The notes beneath the pieces are model-generated. The model was not told the origin of the DNA, made no database searches, and was given only the letters and a program-made list of their open reading frames with translations. Shown here piece after piece: positions 44,997 through 57,573 of a stretch of DNA of 64,000 nucleotides (positions are counted from its first letter, which is position 1; each line of letters opens with the position of its first letter). Both the position numbers and the translations under genes were made by a program. The DNA lies in assembly GCA_025506515.1 (NCBI GenBank), contig CM046453.1, forward strand, positions 46,546,395 to 46,610,394, written 5' to 3'. The stretch is from Flaveria trinervia (Eukaryota; Streptophyta; Magnoliopsida; Asterales; Asteraceae).

Positions 44997-47033
44997 TCAA
45001 TTCATAAAAACGAGGTTATCAAATGTTTTTGTGAAAAGATCAGCTTTTTGATTTTTTGTATGGATGGGTATAATATTAATGAAACCCTTCTCTTGAGCAT
45101 CACGAATAGCATGGATTCGTGTTTCAATATGTTTTGTGCGGGAATGATGAATGGGGTTTTTAGCAATTCCAATGGCAGCCTCATTTTCACAAAATAAAGG
45201 TGTATGAAGGAAATTAATGCCATAATCAATCATTTGATGTTGATCCAGAGAACTTGAGAGCAGCAGCTTGAAGCAGCAATATATTCAGCTTCCCCTGTAG
45301 AAAGAGAAACAGTAGTTTGTTTCTTGCTTTGCCAGGATACCAGACAATTTCCCAAATATTGACAACCTCCAGACACAGATTTTCTGTTTAACCTGCAACC
45401 ATTGGAATCACTATCAGAGTAAGCATGTAAATCAAAATTTCCACCATACGGATACCACAACCCGAGACGAGACGATCCTTTGAGATAACGAAATATTTGT
45501 TTGACAGCTTTCTCATGAGATTCCTTTGGAGCCGACTGATATCTAGCACAGTAACCAATAGCGAAAGTGATATCAGGACGACTGGCAGTAAGATACATGA
45601 GAGACCCAATCATAGACCGAAAAAGATGAGGATCAACTGGTTTTCCATTTTCATCCGGAGTTAGACATGTCTGAGCAGTAAAAGGAGTCATCTCAGTAGA
45701 CGCATCATCCATCTTAAATTTCTTCAGAATATCTTTAATGTACTTTTCTTGATGAATAAGAATTCCTTCTTTCTGTTGTTCAACTTGCAATCCAAGAAAG
45801 AAACACATTTCAGCCATCATACTCATTTCAAACCTTTGGCTCATCACTTCTTCGAACTGTCTACACAATTGAGAGTTTGTAGATCCAAAAATAATATCAT
45901 CGACATACACTTGAACAAAGATCATTTCACCATTCACCTCTCTTTTAAATAAGGTCATATCAATGGTACCACGAGAGTAACCATTGCTTAGAAGATATTG
46001 CGTAAGAGTCTCATACCAGATTCTGGGTGCTTGATGAAGACCATACAAAGATTTAGCAAGTTTATACACTTCATCAGGAAAATCAGGATCTTCAAAGCCT
46101 GGTGGTTGACACACATATATCTCCTCATCAATGTCTCCGTAGAGAAAAGCACATTTCACATCCATCTGGTAAACTTTGAATTGTTTATGAGCAGCATGAG
46201 CAAGAAATATTCTGATTGCTTCAAGACGAGCAACTGGAGCAAAGACTTCTGTATAATCAATTCCTTCTTCTTGAGCAAAGCCTTGCACTACAAGTCTAGA
46301 TTTGTTGCGCACCACCACACCCCGATCATCTAGTTTGTTCTTAAATACCCATTTTGTACCAATTGGATATTTGTTGGGAGGTAAATCAACTAAGTTCCAA
46401 ATCTGAAGCTTTCTAAACTGTTGAAGTTCCAATTGCAGAGATTCTACCCAACAAGGATCTTGTAGAGTAGCATGAACATTTTTTGGAAAAATTTGAGAAA
46501 TAAAGCATGAGAAAAGACAAACATTAATCAGACCAGATTGACTTCGCGTGTGAACACCATCAGAAATAGATCCAATCACATTATCGAGCGGATGATCTTT
46601 CAAAGTTTTGTAATCACTTGAAGAAGGAAAGATAGTTGAGGAAGTATCAGCCATGTCCGGAGAAAGATTAGATGAAGGTGTATCAATGACAGGTGTGGAA
46701 TCAGGTAAGTTAGGAGATGTAGGAGATAAAGAATCAGATAATGGAGCTTGATCAGGCATTGGAGACGATGAGCTGACATCAGTTGAAACATCATCATTTA
46801 CTAGCGGGATGGATGGAACAGACGATGGAGATGATGGAATAATATTCGTTTGAATACTTGGAATTGATGTATCATCATCGAAAACTGGCAAATTAAATGA
46901 ATTGAACACAGTATTGGAGTCAAAGAACCATGCAGGTTCAGATTTCACTTCAGAAGGATTGGATTCTTGCTAATCAACATACAATGACTCTTGAACAATA
47001 CGTGTTCTCTTGTTATAAACTCGGTATGCCTTT
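44997..47033 (-). pseudogene. pol: T1 RT and RNase H, best-preserved pol in the window
   Basis: On the minus strand, after A3 interrupts the integrase at KAYRVYN (about 47033), the frame runs through a Ser/Pro/Asp linker. A 572-codon open stretch (46948-45230) then holds GTKWVFKNKLDDRG, VYQMDVKCAFLYGDID (first Asp), LYGLHQAPRIWYETL and YVDD at 45896-45907. It continues with FFLGLQVEQQKEG, RPDITFAIG, YSDSDSNGCRLNRKS and STGEAEYIAASS. A frameshift near 45230 splits off the RNase H end (MIDYGINF, TKHIETRIHAIRD, LFTKTF), which stops at 44997. One indel and the two insertions are the only obvious damage. A TAG lies near 46970 before the open stretch. Confidence 0.93.
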
Positions 47034-47920
47034 TGTTGGACCAAAAGAACCAATGAGCCAAGATCAGAAAACCTCTAAGTCCCACATGGTATCACAAGAA
47101 CTGCTGAAAGCCTCATCAGTAGTTTGACAAGTGCTGAAGACTTCAACAGCTGAAGATCAAGTGCTGAAGATTTCAACAGCTGAAGAACTAAAGTGCTGAA
47201 GTACAACAGCTGAAGAACACAAGTGCTGAAGCTGAAAGACCAAAGTACTGAAGTACAATAGCTGAAGAGTTTACAAGTGCTGAAGATCAACAACTGATGT
47301 ACAAAGTCTGAAGACAAAGACTGAAGACATCAGCTGATGATATCTACTGAAGTCATCAGCTGATGAAACATCTGAAGGTCAAAGTCTGAAGATCAAGTAC
47401 TGAAGCGTCAGTAGTTTGTCACAACTGCTGAAGAGTACTTCTTCAGTAGTTGTGATATCAGTAGTTTTATATTTCTCGTTTCGGTAGTTTTGTAAAACGA
47501 CTGAAGAGCTTGTTCTTCAGTCGTTGTAGTTCAGTAGTTTCTAATCAGTAGTTTTATATTCTGTACTTAACACTCTGATATGTTCTCAGTAGTTGTGAAC
47601 ATTTCAGTAGTTTGTTAAGAGTTAGTTATTTTTGTATTAGACCTGCCAGTTGTCACTTTCCCGTGATAACAACAGCGTTTGCACTCTATATAAGGAGTGT
47701 CAACCTATGGGGATGAATGAATGAATGATTTGAATGATTTGATTAGAAACATTCCATATCTATAAACATTCCTTGAATCAGAAATATATTCTCTCGCTAT
47801 AACCGTATGTGCTTTTAATGCATACAAGCATCGACTTCTTGCTACAATTTGTCTAATTCCTATTCTTATTCCGCTGCCTTGAACTCTAATACATCAAACT
47901 TGTGATCGCTGATCCTGTCA
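47034..47920 (+). repeat. A3 5' LTR (887 bp)
   Basis: TGTTGGACCA to CCTGTCA. Same CTGAAG/CTTCAG modular U3 as A2 and a TATA box (CTATATAAGG, about 47687-47696). Differs from the A3 3' LTR by roughly 1-2 % by eye. Confidence 0.95.
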
Positions 47921-48153
47921 AATGGTATCAGAGCAGGTTAATCATTGATCGATCTAATAATTGATCATTGAAACTGCTATTCAAGATCTAAGTTTGATTG
48001 AATTAGCTTTTGTTTTTGCAAGAAACGGTTATAGAGATTGATTTTCTGTATTTCTGGTCATTCATCCTGAGATCTTTTCGTGGTTTTTATTGAGTTTGTT
48101 GTGGTCTGTGTAAAACTTTTAAAAGCTTGAATTAAATTGTTTCTGAACTGAAA
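47921..48153 (+). other. A3 primer-binding site and leader
   Basis: TGGTATCAGAGCAGG starts at 47923, with the same layout as A2. The leader is untranslated and ends at the gag ATG 48154. Confidence 0.92.
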
Positions 48154-50988
48154 ATGACTACTCCCTCCAATGATCCTCACAATACTGGTTCCTCAACCAA
48201 GCCACCAATGCTGGTTAGGAATGAGTATAACATATGGCAACGACGAATGCTCCATCACCTGTATGTTAACAGCGCAGGTTGTTGGACATCAGTGGTACAT
48301 GGTCCACACAAGCCTATGGTGAATAACCCGGAAACCAATCAAATGGTTCCGAAGAGGAGGGAGCAATACTCCTATGAGGATAAGAAGTTGCTTGAAATTG
48401 ATGCAAAAGCCCATGGAATTCTGGCCATGGCACTGCCCAATGAAATCTATTCTGGGCTAATGCATCATGAAACTGCCCATGACCTCTGGAATGCCTTGAA
48501 AGAACAATTTGGAGGAACAGATGAGGTCTTGGCAAATAATAGAGAAATCCTCGCCCAACAATATGAGACATTTTCTCATAGAAAGGGTGAGACACTGACT
48601 CAACAATATGAGCGGTTCTCTTGTTTGATCTCTGAATTAAAAATGGTCAAACTTGAGTACACAAACATTCAGATGAATAACAAATTTCTCAGATCATTGC
48701 CTGAGAGATGGGACATATACTATTGTCCTACGCTCCAGTGCAAGTTTGGACAAACTATCTCTCACCAAACTCCATGGGAAACTGCTCACGTTTGAGAGAG
48801 AGATAGATAGAAGAGAAAGTTGTCTTCATCTGGAAAGCTCACTGAAGACTTTGTACCAGGTAACACTGCCTTGGTTGGTCATGAGTCAGAATATGCTTCA
48901 TCTGAATGCCAGTATGATGAGCATATTAATTTCTCTTCAAGCACTTCTGATTCTGCATTTGTGAGTGTTGATGGTCAGTTTACTGGGTGTAATAATGACA
49001 ATTTATGCTTCATTATGGATGATCTCAAGGGGATTGCTGATGACGACTTAGAAGAGATGGATATTTTGAGCCAAATGGCCCTGATAAAATCAGATCTCAG
49101 AAGTTCTATAAAAGAACTGGAAGAAAATTCCCAGGACTCTCTGGCAAAACCAAAGTTGGTTTTGACAAGAGCAAGTTGAGGTGTCACAAATGCCAAAGGC
49201 TTGGACACTTTGCAAGAGAGTGTAGATCAACTGGATCTAAACCACTGCACCCTTTGTGACTTTTCCTGGCAATAGTCAACAACACAGAGGGCAACATCCT
49301 GTCACTTCTAGTCATCATCCTCAACAACAATTTCCGGCATATTTTTCATAAGGGTCAAATGCCATATTCGTACCCTTGTTATTACATGCCACAGTCAAAT
49401 CAAGTTCAAGTTCCTATGGCACCACAACCTCATGCACTACCAGAACCTCAGCCATCCCAATATCATCAACAAACTCAACCTCAACAACACAGCTTCTTCA
49501 CCCCAGGAGTTGTTGACTGGAGCAGTTTACCAGATGACATGTCTGGTCATGAACAACTGTTCTCTGGTGCTGGTCAACATGGTGGTGATAGTCCTTTTGG
49601 GAATCTAGCTCTTATGGCTTTGGAGTTTGCTGATACTTCATTTTCTAATGCCTCTACACCTCAGGTATCACAGGTATCCTCTGAGGCAAAAGCCAAATTA
49701 TGTTCTGAACCATGCATAGCAGCATTTGCTTCCATTAGAGAAGCAAATGTAGCTCAAATTAATAAGAACATTGAGCTAGAACAAAATTTCCAAAAACAAA
49801 GCTGAGTTTGAGTCTGTGCTTAAAGATAAAAATGATGAGATTTACAAACTGAAATGCCAAATAATTGATGATAAGGCTAGAGAAGAGGTACTTCTAGAGA
49901 AGTACAAAGATCTCAAAGAAACCCTTGCAGTTACCCAGGTAGACTGTGAGATGGGTACAATCATGCAAAGGTTTTGAATGCTTCATAGTAAGCAATCTGC
50001 TTCCAATGTGAAGTTTGGCATTGGTTACAATCACACTGCTCCACCTACAGATTTTACTCCAAGAGCAGAAGTAGAATCTGAGGGTGAGAGTGATAACCAA
50101 TCCATCACATCATGTGATCTACCTTCTGATACAGCACAATCAGAAGTAGCAGTCAGCATCAAGCCCTCTTTGAACCTATCAGCTGATGTCGATGGTTCAA
50201 ATGCTGACACTCACATGATTAATGAGTTGATCAACTCAGGAGTTAATTCTGAAGGTCTTGAAAGGACTAGAGAGCAGGATTTAACACCTGGAGTTCAAAC
50301 TTCAACTGCTGTCAGTACTGAAGAGAAGAAAACTGCCAGTAGAAAGAGTTTGAAGACTACTAAAGAGGCAGTCAAGAAAGCAAACAATGCTTCCAAAGCA
50401 TTGAAGAACAAGCCTTCAGTTGCTTCACCCTCTTTAGTTGATGATCAACCTAAGATGAAGAAGAAACCATGTGAAGTATGTGGTTTGTTCAATCATCTTA
50501 CAGATGATTGTTGGTACAAAAGAGGTTCCAAACTCAAACAAAAAGAAGAAATTAATGAGAAAATGGTATAAATGAAAACTGAGTTTGAGACCACATTTGT
50601 ATCAGCAACATCAAATCCTGTAACCCTTAAGTCCTCAAAGAAATCCAAAAAGGAAGGGGTTAAACAGGTGATAGCTGAGAATGCTCAGAAGAAGAAGGTG
50701 CAACATAGGAACTTATCAAATTCCACTGGCAATGTGTCGGATGAACTGAAAGCTTTATCACAAAATCAGACACAGCTGGTTATGATGGTTCAACATCTGT
50801 TGGGTAGAGTGAACCAACTAGATGCTCCTATGTTGAAACCACAGAAAAGGAGGTCCAAGCCAAAGGACTCCTCTTCTACACCATCTTCTTCATCTCAGGC
50901 TGTTCTTTCAGATAAACCTGTTAGTTTACCATCTATTGATGAGACCAGTCCCAAAACCAAAAAGGTTTGTGTCTCTAAAAATAACTGA
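48154..50988 (+). pseudogene. gag: A3 gag
   Basis: Start ATG 48154 (MTTPSNDPHNTGSS). The first 213 codons are open and include the capsid-like region (HETAHDLWNALKEQFGG, LSLPERW-type block). A 2-bp loss near 48716 shifts the frame. A first CCHC knuckle (CHKCQRLGHFAREC, 49182-49223) is followed by a Gln/Pro/Ser-rich stretch and a segment open from 49978 to 50571. The second knuckle CEVCGLFNHLTDDC lies at 50470-50511. After TAA at 50569-50571 the Lys-rich tail continues to TGA 50986-50988. The pol frame overlaps this end in the +1 frame, as in A2. Confidence 0.9.
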
Positions 50989-52671
50989 TTGTTTATTATT
51001 GCAGGGTTCTTCAACATGCGAAAGTAGCATCTGGTATGTAGACAGTGGGGGATCTATGCACATGACTGGGAACAGCTCTCTTCTTCATGACTACTCTCAA
51101 GGAAAGAAGGGATTTGTTTCTTTTGGCAATGATGCTAGGGGTTACATCATTGGTAAGGGTTTTGTTTCCAATGGAGAAATCAAATTTGATGATGTTAATC
51201 ATGTGGAAAATCTCAAGTACAATCTCTTGAGTGTCAGTCAAATGTGTGATAAAGGCCATGTTGCTCTTTTCACCAGTCAAAACTGTAGGATTCTGTCATC
51301 CAAAGTTTTGCACCTGATTGACAAGGTGTTGGATGATCACACTCTCCTGAGAGCTAACAGGACAGGAAGAGTGTATGCCTTAGATCTTTCTAAGAAAATA
51401 GATCTCAAAGGCAATCCTTGCCTATTTTCCAAAGCCTCTTCTCAAGAATCTAAACTGTGGCACAGAAGGCTTGGTCATGTTAATCTCAAAAACATGAATC
51501 AGCTTACCCACAATAGTTTAGTCAGAGGCTTACCAATAAAGGAGTTTCACTGTGATGAAACCTGCACTACTTGTTTAAAAGGAAAACAGCACAAAGTCTC
51601 ATTTCCTCCTATTGAAGTGCCTAAGTCCACTGCCTGCTTGCAATTGCTGCATATGGATCTATTTGGTCCTGTGAGAGTAATGAGCATGGCAAAGAAAAAA
51701 TACTGCCTGGTAATTGTGGATGATTACTCCAGATTTGTATGGACTTTCTTTCTACATTCAAAGGATGAGGCTGCTCAGAAGATTATTCACTTTGTGCTGT
51801 ATATTGAGAAGCAGTATTCCCTTCCAGTCAAGTGTATTAGGAGTGACAATGGAACTGAATTCAGAAATCATACACTTGATGACTTCTATCTTTCAAAAGG
51901 AATCAAAAGGCAGTTTAGCATTCCAAGGACTCCATAACAAAATGGAGTAGTGGAGAGAAAGAACAGGACCCTCATTGAAGCTGCAAGGTCCATGCTGGCT
52001 GACTCAGGTTTGCCACTGACCTTTTGGGTTGAAGCTGTCAACACAGCTTGCTATGTGCAAAATAGAGTTTTAGTAAATCAGAGGTTGATGAAGACTCCAT
52101 ATGAAGTCCTCCATCATTTGGCTCCTCTGATTTCATTTTTCAAAGCATTTGGGTGTCCCTGTTTCATTCTCAACACAAAGGATCAACTCCATAAATTTGA
52201 TCCTAAGGTGGATGCAGGGTATTTTGTTGGTTATTCATCTACTTGCAAGGCATACAGAGTCTTCAACTGCAGAACAAAGATGGTTGAAGAAACTCTACAT
52301 GTTAAGTTCAATGAATCTCCAAAGGACAAGATTCCACAAAGCCCTGTGGAGTTATTTGATTTGGACATATTGCAATACGTTCCTTATCAAACTCCTACTG
52401 TTGCTCCTGTCAACAGTTCACCACCTGGTGGTACTGCTGATGATGATGATGATTGCAGTACTCACCTTTTCAGGTTTAGTGATCAGCTGCCTGATTCAGC
52501 TAGACCTGATGTTCCTGTAGCTCCAGTAGCACCATCCACAATAAATGCTGATGAGATCTCTTCGAATTCAACTTCCTTTAATTACCATCCACTGATTGGT
52601 TTCAAGGAAATGATTCACCATCACCATCTGTTACTGCTGAGCCTGCTACAAACACTTGGACAGATCTCATT
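50989..52671 (+). pseudogene. pol: A3 protease and integrase
   Basis: Open from 50936 to 51937: protease WYVDSGGSMHMTG (about 51034-51072), integrase LWHRRLGHVN, CDETCTTCLKGKQH, LLHMDLFGPV and RSDNGTEF. A TAA at 51935-51937 replaces the Glu codon before QNGVVERKNR, a few residues ahead of the catalytic Glu. The same frame continues from 51950 to 52589 through GCPCFILNTKDQLHKFDPK, GYFVGYSSTCKAYRVFN and the Pro/Asp-rich linker. Apart from that stop and a late frameshift near 52580, the coding capacity is good. Confidence 0.92.
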
Positions 52672-53259
52672 GTGTATCAAGATCTGAAGAATCACCCTAT
52701 GTCTCAAATCATTGGTGATATCACTGCTGGAGTATCAACAAGAAGTCAATTGTCAAATTTCTGCTTCTATGCTCTCTTCATCAGTCAGCAAGAGCCAAAG
52801 AATTATCACATTGCTTTAAAGGACAATGGATGGGTTGATGCCATGCAGCTTGAGCTTCTTCAGTTCAAGAAACAGCAAGTGTGGGAACTAGTTCCTCTAC
52901 CTCCAGGTAAGTGTGCAATAGGCACTAAATGGGTGTTTAGGAACAAAACTGATGAAAATGGGCTTATTGTTAAGAACAAGGCCAGACTGGTTGTTCAGGG
53001 GTTTGCACAAGAAGAAGGTATTGATTATGATGAAACCTTTGCCCCTGTAGCCAGACTGGAAGCAATTCGATTGTTTTTAGCTTATGCTGCTTATCAAAAT
53101 CTTAAAGTTTTTCAAATGGATGTCAAAAGTGCATTTTTGTATGGAAAAATTAAAGAAGAGGTTTATGTATGTCAACCTCCAGGCTTTGAGGACAATAAAC
53201 ATCCTAATTGGGTGTATAAGCTTGATAAGGCTCTTTATGGGTTAAAACAAGCTCCTTGA
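52672..53259 (+). pseudogene. pol: A3 RT, truncated by deletion
   Basis: Open for 195 codons: GTKWVFRNKTDENG, EEGIDYDETFAPVARLEAIRLF, VFQMDVKSAFLYGKI, CQPPGFEDNKHPNWVYKLDKALYGLKQAP, then TGA. In A2 the RT continues with RAWYETL and YVDD. In A3 the sequence jumps at AAGCTCC (about 53255) to the spacer before the extra ORF. About 1.4 kb, including the YVDD box and RNase H, is lost. Confidence 0.93.
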
Positions 53260-53662
53260 TCCTGAACAACTGAAGCAATACCATGTCTTCAGTAGTTTTA
53301 TAACTACAGATGACTAACACCAAGTTTTCAGTTGTTTACAACAGCTGATGACTAAACCACTGTCTTCAGTAGTTTCACAACTACTTATGACAAACAACAA
53401 GTCCTCAGTTGTTTCAATCATCTGAAGTTAAAACCACGGTCTTCAGTAGTTTTCTAACTTCTGATGTCTAACACCACGACTTCAGCTGTTTCAACGTCTG
53501 AACGGACAATACCATGTCAACGGTCGTTTAAAACTACTGATGACTAACACCACATCCTTCACTCGTTTTCTTACCCGTACCCTATAAATATCCCTAACCT
53601 AAGCCCTCAATGCTTCATCTTCTTCAAACCTAACGTTCCTCTCCAAAACTTCCCTCTTCTCA
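53260..53662 (+). promoter_or_regulatory. A3 spacer: promoter of the extra ORF
   Basis: It keeps the hairpin repeat (units starting about 53287, 53326, 53364 and onward to about 53520), TATAAATA at 53583-53590 and the leader CTTCATCTTCTTCAAACC. It is preserved intact although the neighbouring RNase H is deleted. The ATG is at 53663. Confidence 0.7.
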
Positions 53663-55217
53663 ATGGCGTCCATGCAAATTAAACCGCGACACAACTGTGT
53701 TGCCTACCTTACTAAATCGCCTATCTGGACTAAGTTCGATACTGCTATCGATCTTATGGTTCAGTCCCAATACAATACGGCATTTCTTCTGAATCCCATA
53801 CTACATGCCGAATCCCTTCAATAATTTTGGATGAACGTCAACAACACACGATCTCTACTGATGACTAGTCATCACTCCTGCAGTTATCCACCAAATTCTT
53901 CATCTGGATGATGCTATCTCTCCTGCTGGATATCCGAAGGGCACCACAGATCTATCCTTTGCCCAACATGGATATCAAGGCATTCTCAGTGCCTCCACTA
54001 TCCTGAAGAAACACTTTAATGACGCTGAGCGCCTAATTTTTCACATGGTGAATGTATGTTTGGCTCCTAAGACGTCGTCTTGGGATCAAATGTCGACAAA
54101 ATGGCAGCAGGTAATGTATTCTATTCTTGAGCAACAACCGCTAAACTTTTCAGAAATAATATTTTCGGAGCTCAAGGACATGGCTCAAAAACTAACTGCC
54201 AACCGTTGGATACTATATCCACAGTTCATAATGGCCATCATTACAAACCAACTTAATGCCAGGGACTTGTTGGCTTGGGAGTCCCTGCTACGGCTGTTCT
54301 GCCGGAAGTATACTCCCGGCACAACTCTGACCAGACACTAAAAATTGCTGCCAAGCTGCGAAAACCCACGCAGCTGGAACCCACATCCACCACCTCCAAA
54401 TCAAAAGTCCCCACCAAACCCACCAAAAAGAAACCCAAAACGGCTACTCAGGGATTGAGTCCCCTGAGGATGCCCCTGCAACACAACGCAGGATATATCC
54501 ACTAGTCCAACCCCCTAGTGGATACAATGACTCTTCCAGGCATAGCCGCTCAGGCTTCCTCTCAACAGGAGCCTGCAGCAACCACACAAGGGGTACCTAC
54601 ATATCTGGGATCTTCCTCACTTGAGGGGATTGCCATTGAAGAGCACCAACCTCCCCAGGTGCACACTGCTTCTATCCCTTCACCCCAAACAACCGCCCCT
54701 CACAGCCCAACTTTAATAGTTGCACAAGTGCTGACTCAACTGCACTCCTCACCCCCCCTCCCCAGAAACCACTTACTACTGAGAACACCTCTAAAATTGA
54801 GGGGGAGGACCACAGTGCACTTGAGAACCCACAGCACAGGGGTTTACCACTTCTATCTCCTGGTGTAGACAAGGAGCTTAGAATATCTAGTGAGGCTGCC
54901 ACCTCCTCTGATTCAGCACATGATCAGATTGAGGCTGGTAACATTGCTCAGACCTCACTAGAGGCAACAGCTGATGATGGACATTGTCCTGAGGCTGGAA
55001 GTCCCCAGTACCAGCACAAGGGGCACATGCAACAACTGGTCTACACCTAGTGCATGTAAATCCTGCTCTAAGCAGGAGGTCAGATGATTTAGTTTCGGTT
55101 GATGATGACCTGGGCTTTTTCTATGATGTTCTTACCCAGAACACAATCCTTGAAGAGAAAGTCAGTAGGCTGCAAAACCTACTTGATCAACTCTCACAAG
55201 GAGAAAGACCATCTGCC
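53663..55217 (+). pseudogene. A3 extra 3' ORF, N-terminal half, broken
   Basis: ATG 53663 (MASMQIKPRHN) matches A2. A stop near 53821 and a ~40-bp loss near 53840-53870 break the first part. VCLAPKTSSWDQMSTKW, FSEIIFSELKDMAQKL and WILYPQFIMAII (Arg to Gln in the YPRF motif) are open in 54045-54341. The Pro-rich linker and the coiled-coil segment (NTILEEKVSRLQNLLDQLSQG, about 55140-55203) follow in other frames. At about 55218 the inverted integrase fragment interrupts. Confidence 0.8.
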
Positions 55218-56075
55218 TCTACTCCATTTTGCTCTGGAGTCCTTGGAATGCTAAACTGCCTTTTGATTCAATGAGGGTCCTATTCTTTCTCTCCACTACT
55301 CCATTTTGTTCTAGAGTCCTTGGAATGCTAAACTGCCTTTTGATTCCCTTTGAAAGATAGAAGTCATCAAGTGTATGATTTCTGAATTCAGTTCCATTGT
55401 CACTCCTAATACACTTGACTGGAAGGGAATACTGCTTCTCAATATACAGCACAAAGTGAATAATCTTCTGAGTAGCCTCATCCTTTGAATGTAGAAAGAA
55501 AGTCCATACAAATCTGGAGTAATCATCCACAATTACCAAGCAGTATTTTTTCTTTGCCATGCTCATTACTCTCACAGGACCAAATAGATCCATATGCAGT
55601 AATTGCAAGCAGGCAGTGGACTTAGGCACTTCAATAGGAGGAAATGAGACTTTGTGTTGTTTTCCTTTTAAACAAGCAGTGCAGGTTTCATCACAGTGAA
55701 ACTCCTTTATTGGTAAGCCTCTGACTAAACTATTGTGGGTAAGCTGATTCATGTTTTTGAGATTAACATGACCAAGCCTTCTGTGCCACAGTTTAGATTC
55801 TTGAAAAAGAGGCTTTGGAAAATAGGCAAGGATTGCCTTTGAGATCTATTTTCTTAGAAAGATCTAAGGCATACACTCTTCCTGTCCTGTTGGCTCTCAG
55901 GAGAGTGTGATCATCCAACACCTTGTCAATCAGGTGCAAAACTTTGGATGACAGAATCCTACAGTTTTGACTGGTGAAAAGCAACATGGCCTTTATCACA
56001 CATTTGACTGACACTCAAGAGATTGTACTTGAGATTTTCCACATGATTAACATCATCAAATTTGATTTCTCCATT
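55218..56075 (-). pseudogene. Inverted family A integrase fragment inside A3
   Basis: The minus strand reads family A protease/integrase from GEIKFDDVNHVENLKYNLLS (about 56070) through LGHVNLKNMNQLTHN, CDETCTACLKGKQH, LLHMDLFGPV, RSDNGTEF and QNGVVERKNRTLI (about 55275). It corresponds to A3 51160-51980 in reverse, but is not identical (for example the stop at 51935 is absent), so the donor was another copy. At the left end a 45-50 bp piece of the same sequence (about 55218-55267) is repeated again at 55302-55350. On both sides the extra ORF resumes. Confidence 0.92.
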
Positions 56076-57573
56076 GTCAACTTTACAACCCTTGATTGAT
56101 GCTGCTGTACAAAAGACTCTTTCTGCGGTAAAAACCCCGTCCTCCAATGCATCCAAAAAGGGGGAGAGTACTGCAGTGAAAGCAAAGAAGAGGAAAAGAT
56201 CCGAGGAAAAGAAGGAAGCGAAGCAAGCCCAAGAGAAGGAGAAAGAACAGCAACCACTGCTCACCTACAAGCGAAAGAAAGGTGCTGATGATCATATTGC
56301 TGAAGATAAAGCCTTGGAGCTACTGATAAAAGAGGCTGATGCCGAACACAGCAGATCAATGGACAACATCATTGATCAGCTGTTTAGGCAAGGCCATGAC
56401 ACCAATAAACTTGACTCTGAGATTCGACGATTAGAGATTGAAGAAATCCAGAATAGATGGGCAAATTATGAAGTGTTAGAAAGAGAAAGGCTTGAGATCA
56501 TGATTAGATTTATTGCAAAATATCTTGGAAGATCAATGATCAAAATCAAAGCTTGGTCCAGGGACAACATCTTGGCAATCACCACCAAGATCTGTTCGTC
56601 TGAAGCACATACTAAGGGGCTTGTTATTGAAGCTTTGAATGAAGCGGGTGCTGGGAGCAGGACTGAGCTAGCCAAGCAATCAAAAGCCACACTCACCTCA
56701 AGAATGCTAGAACAGCCTGTCAACATTCCCACACCAAAACCACCCAAATCACAACCCACCAAACCAACTCCCTTACCCTCAAAACCCATAGCTGATGATA
56801 TACCCTTGAAGAAGAAGAGAAGAGTATTGAGGCTAGAAGATGATGATGAAGATAGGCTGCCACTCTCAGCTGTGATTCAGTTGCCTAAGGCCACAAGTCA
56901 CTCCTCAGCAATTACTCCTGAAGTCCAAAGACAAATGGTTAAAGTGAAGCTAGAAGGAGAAGAGCTTCATAAACAGCATGATGAGGAATTGCTGAAGAGA
57001 GTTGACAAAGCTTATGCAGCCACATCTTCTATCATCAATATAAAGAAGCAAGCCCTTAGACTTTACACTCTCAGGCATACCTTTCAATATCAAAAGGAAA
57101 GAGTGAGGATTTGGCCTGATCCCAGGGTCTCTCACAGAATTCGTAAGAAAAACATACCTCAGAGATACATTGGCCAGGTGAAAAAGATCGTAGATGAAGT
57201 GATCTCTCTGGTCTTTGTAGTTTCACCCTGGGAAATCCTGGAAGACTTCAAGAAAGCCTACAAAGCTAATCTAACCCCTCAGAAGATGCTGGAAAACAAA
57301 ATAGTGAAAAAGGGGTTAGTTTACAAGAGGCTTGAGGAAGTCAGGAAAAATGAGCTCCAGTTGTTCCTAGAGGGTAATCACCCGGATGAGTTTGCTTACA
57401 GAATAATAACAACTGTGGAACTAAAGAATGGGAAACAGGCCAAATACCTGTCTGAGTATTATGGGCCTGAATCATTGTTTGAAGGAGGTGCTGAAGAGCT
57501 AACCATGGAGGAACAAATCACCTTCCTTGAGGCCTACACAAGAGAGTCGTACAGACTCATTATGGGGAAGTAA
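56076..57573 (+). CDS. A3 extra 3' ORF, C-terminal ~500 codons
   Basis: Open to TAA 57571-57573; the frame also runs a few codons into the inverted fragment (ATG 56062). It starts LQPLIDAAVQKTLSAVK and then has a Lys/Arg cluster (AKKRKRSEEKK, about 56183-56215), likely a nuclear signal. Next come AEHSRSMDNIIDQLFRQGHD, helical SEIRRLEIEEIQNRW and a Pro-rich linker. A second basic cluster followed by acids (LKKKRRVLRLEDDDED, about 56800-56847) precedes the C-terminal domain LYTLRHTFQYQKERVRIWPD, VVSPWEILEDFKKA and LSEYYGPESLFEGGAEEL, ending ESYRLIMGK. No cysteine motif or membrane helix. It is the best view of the family A C-terminus. Function unknown. Confidence 0.75.
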
